A stretch of DNA of 64,000 nt, from the NCBI GenBank assembly GCA_020746875.1, contig JAGTJL010000009.1, positions 1,736,001 to 1,800,000 on the forward strand, given 5' to 3'. Every line of letters begins with the position of its first letter. Positions within the stretch are counted from its first letter, which is position 1. Both the position numbers and the translations under genes were made by a program. This DNA is from Rhexocercosporidium sp. MPI-PUGE-AT-0058. Taxonomy: Eukaryota; Ascomycota; Leotiomycetes; Helotiales. The notes beneath the pieces were generated by a model. It ran no database searches. It was not told the origin of the DNA and saw only the letters and a program-made list of their open reading frames with translations. Below, one piece after another: positions 59,368 through 64,000 of this stretch.

Positions 59368-62306
59368 TTACATTCCCATGCCACCCTGCATCCCATTCAT
59401 GTTCTGTTGCATGCCTTGAGCTTGCGCCTGTGCCATCATTTGCTGCTGTTGCTGAGCTCGTTGCGCTTGGAAGCGGCGCTGCACCGATTGCTGAGCATTA
59501 GCTTGACACTGGGCTCGCAATTGCCGATCGATCTCTTCGGGAAGGGTACCGTTGGCATAACTAGATGCTACTTTGGGTCTCTGCTGATTATACAACGAGT
59601 GTGCGGCAGCCATAACTTGCTGTTGGAACATGTGTTGTTGCGCAGCTTGCTGCGCTGCCTGCTGAGGATTGTGTTGAGCCTGAGCCTGTGCCTGGGCTTG
59701 CGCTTGCTGTCGCATCTGTTGCATCTGCATTTGCTGTTGCATTTGCTGCATCGTCATCTGCTGCATGCCAACCATACCGGGATTATTGTTCATCATGTTC
59801 TGGTTCATGTTCGGTGGCAGTCCACCCGAGCGTTGTGCCATGGCAGTCATCTGCGCAGCATATGTCTGGGCTAGTTGATTCGGCATACCTTGTTGTTGTG
59901 CAGCTTGTTGTTGAGCACGCATCATTTGCTGAGCCATATACTGTTGCTGCTGCTGGGGACTCATTTGTTGAGGTACCATTCCACTCATGACTGCTTGCTG
60001 CTGTTGCTGAGCATTGGTATTACGCATAATCTGTGCCATTCTCTGCTGTTGCATTGCCTGTGCCTGTTGACTGTTCATCACTGGCATCTGCTGACCATTC
60101 ATCATTGGGACTCCTTGCATGGCCGCCATCGATGCCTGCATTGGGCTCGCTTGGCTCATGCGTGGTGTTTGGCTCATTTGACGATTAAGAGGCGTAGACT
60201 GGATATTCGGTGTGGAGTTTGGCATCCGAGGGGTACCGGTATGACTTTGCTGGCTTCGCTGCGCACTCATAGGATGACCTGTCGGAGCGCCCATCTGAGG
60301 ATGGTTCTGGTTGACAACAGATCCTGGTCGTGGAGGACTGCCACCCATGCTAGATGTGGTCTGTTGCATGGGAACGTTCCCCATCTGGTTGACAATAGGT
60401 GAGGAGTGGCTCTGAGGGGTGCCATTCCGGACAATGGGAGATGAAGCCTGAGCCTGGGAGACCTGTTGTTGATGAAACCGTTGTGGCTGAGCTGCCATGC
60501 CATTTGCTGCAAGCCCATTCGTCTGAGGATGGGCATGTGGTGTCTGGATCTGGTTACCTTGCTGAAGATGAGGAGTACCTTGCAAGCCTGCCTGAGATTG
60601 TGCTGCCTGTTGTGTCATCTGGCGCCGTTGAGCTTCCTGTTGTTGAAGCTGTCGACTAGCCATTTGCTGCTGTGCCACCAGTCGAGCCTTCTCTTGCTCC
60701 CGCTTTTCAGCCTCATCCCGAAGCTTGTTCCGCTCTTGCTCTTGTCGGCTTTTGCGTTCTGCTTCTTCCCGTCTAAGCTTCTCCGCTCTCTTAGTTTCTT
60801 CATGCTGTGCTTTGAGGTTCTCGATGGTCTTGAATCTCTCAAACCTAGGCTCGAACGAAACGCCACCAGCTTGACCAGCGGCATCTCCTGGGTTGCCACC
60901 TCCTTGAGCTCTAGCGGTATTGGGACCGAGTCTTTCATCAAAGATAAGCATATGACGTTCTTGGTCTGCTGCTTGAGCCTCATCTGCAGCCATCTCGGCA
61001 ACGGTTCTCTTTCGGGTCTTAGGTGCCGGAGGAGCGTCTGAGTGCATTGGATGTGCAAGAGACTCTAATAGAGCAGCTGCTTGACCAGCGCTGCTAACGG
61101 GCTCAAGCATTAGTGGAGCAGTAGTTGCGAATGTAATTTGTGATTCGGCAGCGTATATGTTACTGCTAGTAAGTTCTGCGTGTGTTTTCTTGACTCTCTT
61201 TGCAGGCGGAGCCATACTAGTCTGCGGAGTTGAAGGGACGGCTGTAGTTGGCGTAGGAGGAACAGTAGCAGACAATGGTACGCCGTTCATATCTTGTCGA
61301 GAGTCTCTTCGTCCGTCTCCCGTAGCTTGAACTTCTGTAGCTTTCATTGCGAGGTCCGCATGATTGCTCAAGGCGGTTGGACGAAGAACGATTGTAGATA
61401 TCTTGGGTTGCTTTGGTGAAGGTGGAGCACTGTTACGAGCATCATTCGGTAAGCCTGGTGCTGGCATATTCTCCTTGTCCTTCTGCGAAGAGGCCTTCTT
61501 GACCTCGTTGTCCACACTCTTTCCTGTCCCGGGAATTGCGAACTCCGTTGGGTACGGAACATATGGGGATGGGGTAAGGTAGGCATTGTAGTTGTGCACA
61601 GAGAAAGGGATTGTCTTCCCAACACCAGACTTTGGTCGGTTTGTGTTCTGCGAAGGAGCAATGGACTTGTGGTCATATATCTGTACAATCATACAGCCTT
61701 CGTAATATGGAATGTCGTTGAAGAACTCGACTAAGTCATGGGGGATTGTGCGATCGCGGAGGTGCTCGATGACAATTCTCATAGGTGACTTGTATGTGAA
61801 ACTCCCCTCTTGTTGGTCGAATCGAAAGTGATTTGGGTGAAGATGTATGACGAGAGAAGGAGGACATCCGCGATACTTCTTCAGGATGTACGAGTCAGAT
61901 TTGACTAGCAGGAAGGTTAGCAGCTATTACCCCAAGATTCGCCGACTGCAAGTATACCGTATGGCTGAGGCTCTGCGACATGAGCAATACTGGAATCCCC
62001 GGCAAGACTGGCAGACCGCATCCCACTGACACTGCTATTTCTTTGTCCTCGACCGAGAAGCTGGGGAGGCGCATCGCGTCTATTCCGGCCCGCACTCGCA
62101 GATCTCACCCCCGAAGCGTTGCTTCCAGCTCCATTACTTGTCGCAGAGTTTGGAGGGTATTTGGTGGTAGATGGGAGTCTGCTGTTGGACATCGATGGCG
62201 ATGGAGAGGAGGTAGAGGAATTGATGCCATTCGTCTGGATGCCGGGTGGCACTGGGCGCTTGACTTTGGAGGGTTGCGACTGGGTCGCGGTTGTAGAAGG
62301 TGCCAT
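59368..62306 (-). CDS. SPT20: SAGA complex subunit Spt20
   Basis: Exons 61958-62306 and 59368-61904 give 961 residues. After a Ser/Pro-rich leader, the Spt20 domain spans the intron: VKSDSYILKKYRGCPPSLVIHLHPNHFRF, shown here in part as ILKKYRGCPPSLVIHL, then MRIVIEHLRDRTIPHDLVEFF and YYEGCMIVQIYDHKS. A KRVKKTHAEL segment and a long charged helix (EETKRAEKLRREEAERK) follow. The last 400 residues are Gln/Met/Ala-rich with many poly-Q runs. Spt20 holds the SAGA coactivator together and is required for histone acetylation at inducible promoters. The intron has a GTATAC donor and a GCTAACC branch point. Confidence 0.93.
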
Positions 62307-63019
62307 CTCTCTCTTGTTACTACACAAGCTTCTTGTATGTTGACGCGCCGCAATGGCTCTCCTCGATTATCGGTGCCTTGGTGAGGCGCTGCCCATCTAC
62401 GGGAGTTTAGTTTCAACCGCGGCGACGTGTGAGATCAGGGTGACGAACCTAGTATTCGAGGAAGGACAGTCCTTGTGGTTTGAAGAGGGGAATGGTTGTC
62501 CAGAAGCCAGAGCAAGGACAAGTACAGATGCGCGCTTCAGTGATCTACACTTGATGCCAGTTGAACGAGGGGATGGAGTGTGGAGTGAGGCTGTTGCGTT
62601 GCGGTTGCAGGGGTTCGGATTGCCAAGGCTGGAGATCGAGTTGTCAAAGAAGTGGAGTGGGCAAGTGATCTAAGCGAAGACTGACCAAGAACAATGGCAA
62701 CGACAACAATAGGGAGGAATGTCTTGTTACAGTATTAACAGAGACAGACAGCTTTTGGTTTCGCGGTCGTGGTATATTTTGGGGCTCTCAAATTAGCCTT
62801 AGACTTCTAGTCAAGTCTACGGTTTATATTGTAAGCGCTCATGAACCATTTCACGTTTCACAAACATGATGTCACAAGGTCAAATGAACTCCCCAAGTTT
62901 CTTCAGTGCAAAGTACCTCCTACCTAGTGGGATCAAAGGTAGCAGAGAAGAAACAAATCAATTGTTCTAGCTTGCTATTCAGATCTATCCTCCGTTTGTC
63001 CGAAATGACTATGTGCTCC
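62307..63019. other. Upstream region of SPT20
   Basis: A plus-strand frame at 62353-62673 has no recognisable domain and lies where the SPT20 promoter and leader should be. I do not call a gene. Confidence 0.4.
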
Positions 63020-63805
63020 CTACCCAGAAGCAGCCTTCTCGTAATCCTCCCCAAACGCTTCATACCACTTATCTACCACACCAACACTCATCCCAGCTCT
63101 AATTTTATCCTTATCACTCTCCCAGCTCTTGGCCACAAATTCCATAAACTCCGGCAATTCCAAAGTATTCGGGTTCTTTTCTTTCTTATTACCGTCCGGA
63201 TCCTCTCCTTCCCGATATAAATTCGTAGCCACAGGAGGAGCCACTTCCACAACCTTGATATCCTTCCCTCTCTCGTCACTACCCAACTGCGTTCGCAATT
63301 TCATGGTCCAAAGATGTATCCAACCCTTCGTCGCCTCATACACTGGAGTTATAGTACTGACAGGGTTATATCCTTGCAAACTCGAGATATTGAGAATGGC
63401 GCATCCTTGCTCTTGAAGTGTGGCAGAAAAAAACCCCCCAATCGTCAAATGCATGGGTCCACGGATATTGATATCAATATCCTGATCCGCACTCTCTAGG
63501 TCGAAGTTATTAATATCGAGGGGTCTCTGAACGGCCGCGTTATTGATGAGGCAGTCGACTTCCGGATGCTCCTTGATAACTTTCTTGCAGAAGTCTAGGA
63601 TAGCTAAGATATTGCCCATATCAAGAACGTAATAGGAGCTGTTATTGCCCAGTTCTTTGGCGGCTTGAGCAAGTGTTTTCTCGGTGCGGCCAACGATTAT
63701 GACGGTCTTTCCAAGGGAAATGGCGTGTTTGAACATAGCGAAGCCTATGCCTCCGCCACTACCTGTGACGAGAGCACCTTTGAATACGAGAGTTTTGGGT
63801 GCCAT
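63020..63805 (-). CDS. Short-chain dehydrogenase/reductase
   Basis: This single-exon gene encodes 261 residues, the classical SDR length. The cofactor loop is GALVTGSGGGIGFA (TGxxxGIG), followed by the NNA strand motif in CLINNAAVQ. The catalytic set is Ser141/142 in LNISSLQGYNP and Tyr156-x3-Lys160 in VYEATKG. Asn115-region residues (DINIRGP) complete the usual tetrad. The enzyme should use NAD(P)H to interconvert an alcohol and a ketone. The overall look resembles DltE-like SDRs; the substrate is unknown. No signal peptide or TM segment is seen. Confidence 0.92.
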   Translation of the reverse strand: MAPKTLVFKGALVTGSGGGIGFAMFKHAISLGKTVIIVGRTEKTLAQAAKELGNNSSYYVLDMGNILAILDFCKKVIKEHPEVDCLINNAAVQRPLDINNFDLESADQDIDINIRGPMHLTIGGFFSATLQEQGCAILNISSLQGYNPVSTITPVYEATKGWIHLWTMKLRTQLGSDERGKDIKVVEVAPPVATNLYREGEDPDGNKKEKNPNTLELPEFMEFVAKSWESDKDKIRAGMSVGVVDKWYEAFGEDYEKAASG

Positions 63806-64000
63806 TTGAATTTGAGGATTCGAACTCGGAGAAACTGGTTAGTTTTTATGCTGCAGAGAAGCAGAGGTGCCTTTAATCATACATATTGGCTAACATTTTG
63901 CCTTGATGTAAGAGGGAATATCTAGCAGATTCCACCACCAGTTAACAAATGCCTGGATTGCGAATTTTGATACATTTGATGTTCCAAAATTTACATTGCG

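Noticed and set aside
62353..62673. Plus-strand ORF upstream of SPT20
   Set aside because: No recognisable domain; it lies in the expected promoter and leader of SPT20.

Overview
This window looks like nuclear chromosomal DNA from a filamentous ascomycete (Pezizomycotina). Most introns are 45-120 nt with GTAAGT/GTGAGT donors, CTNAC/CTRAY branch points and YAG acceptors. Ura3-type OMP decarboxylase has the filamentous-fungal insert, and several genes belong to Pezizomycotina-restricted families (DUF7730, ArAE_2-type transporter, alpha/beta-hydrolase plus phosphatase fusion, X325/Bim1-like copper protein). A leotiomycete (Helotiales-like) source is my best guess, but this is inference. All exon joins below were worked out by hand from splice signals and reading-frame continuity.

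Layout. 0.5-5.2 kb: a Pho85-type cyclin and a double-hotdog acyl-CoA thioesterase. 6.0-12.6 kb: a poorly understood small gene, then two unnamed genes about 3 kb apart that share a C-terminal Cys/His domain. 13.2-16.4 kb: a DUF7730 protein and a DUF676 serine hydrolase, head to head. 16.6-20.9 kb: a ferric/cupric reductase divergent from a GPI-anchored Bim1-like copper protein, a likely metal-uptake pair. 21.3-25.6 kb: a 14-exon ArAE-type membrane transporter. 26.6-28.5 kb: an alpha/beta-hydrolase fused to a dual-specificity phosphatase. 30.3-33.0 kb: a 12-exon dihydroxy-acid dehydratase-like protein. 33.45-34.14 kb: two abutting miniature inverted-repeat elements sharing one TA, just upstream of the complex I assembly factor NDUFAF3. 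36.7-38.4 kb: an uncharacterised nuclear protein with a complete zinc-deaminase signature. 39.6-48.2 kb: RPS19, a dienelactone hydrolase-like protein, cytosolic Hsp70 and OMP decarboxylase. 48.5-49.7 kb: a decayed alcohol dehydrogenase pseudogene. 51.4-52.8 kb: a 10-exon secreted protein. 53.9-58.6 kb: mitochondrial YME2 head to head with an EMI1-like gene. 59.4-62.3 kb: the SAGA subunit SPT20. 63.0-63.8 kb: a short-chain dehydrogenase.

Most genes are unrelated housekeeping genes with no biosynthetic-cluster logic. The two places where neighbours plausibly work together are the reductase/Bim1-like pair (surface reduction and capture of copper) and YME2/EMI1 (both mitochondria-related, about 290 bp shared promoter). 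The least described items are the putative deaminase at 36.7 kb, the paired Cys/His-domain genes at 7.8 and 11.9 kb, and the tandem TA-sharing mini-transposons. I found no tRNA, rRNA or CRISPR array.
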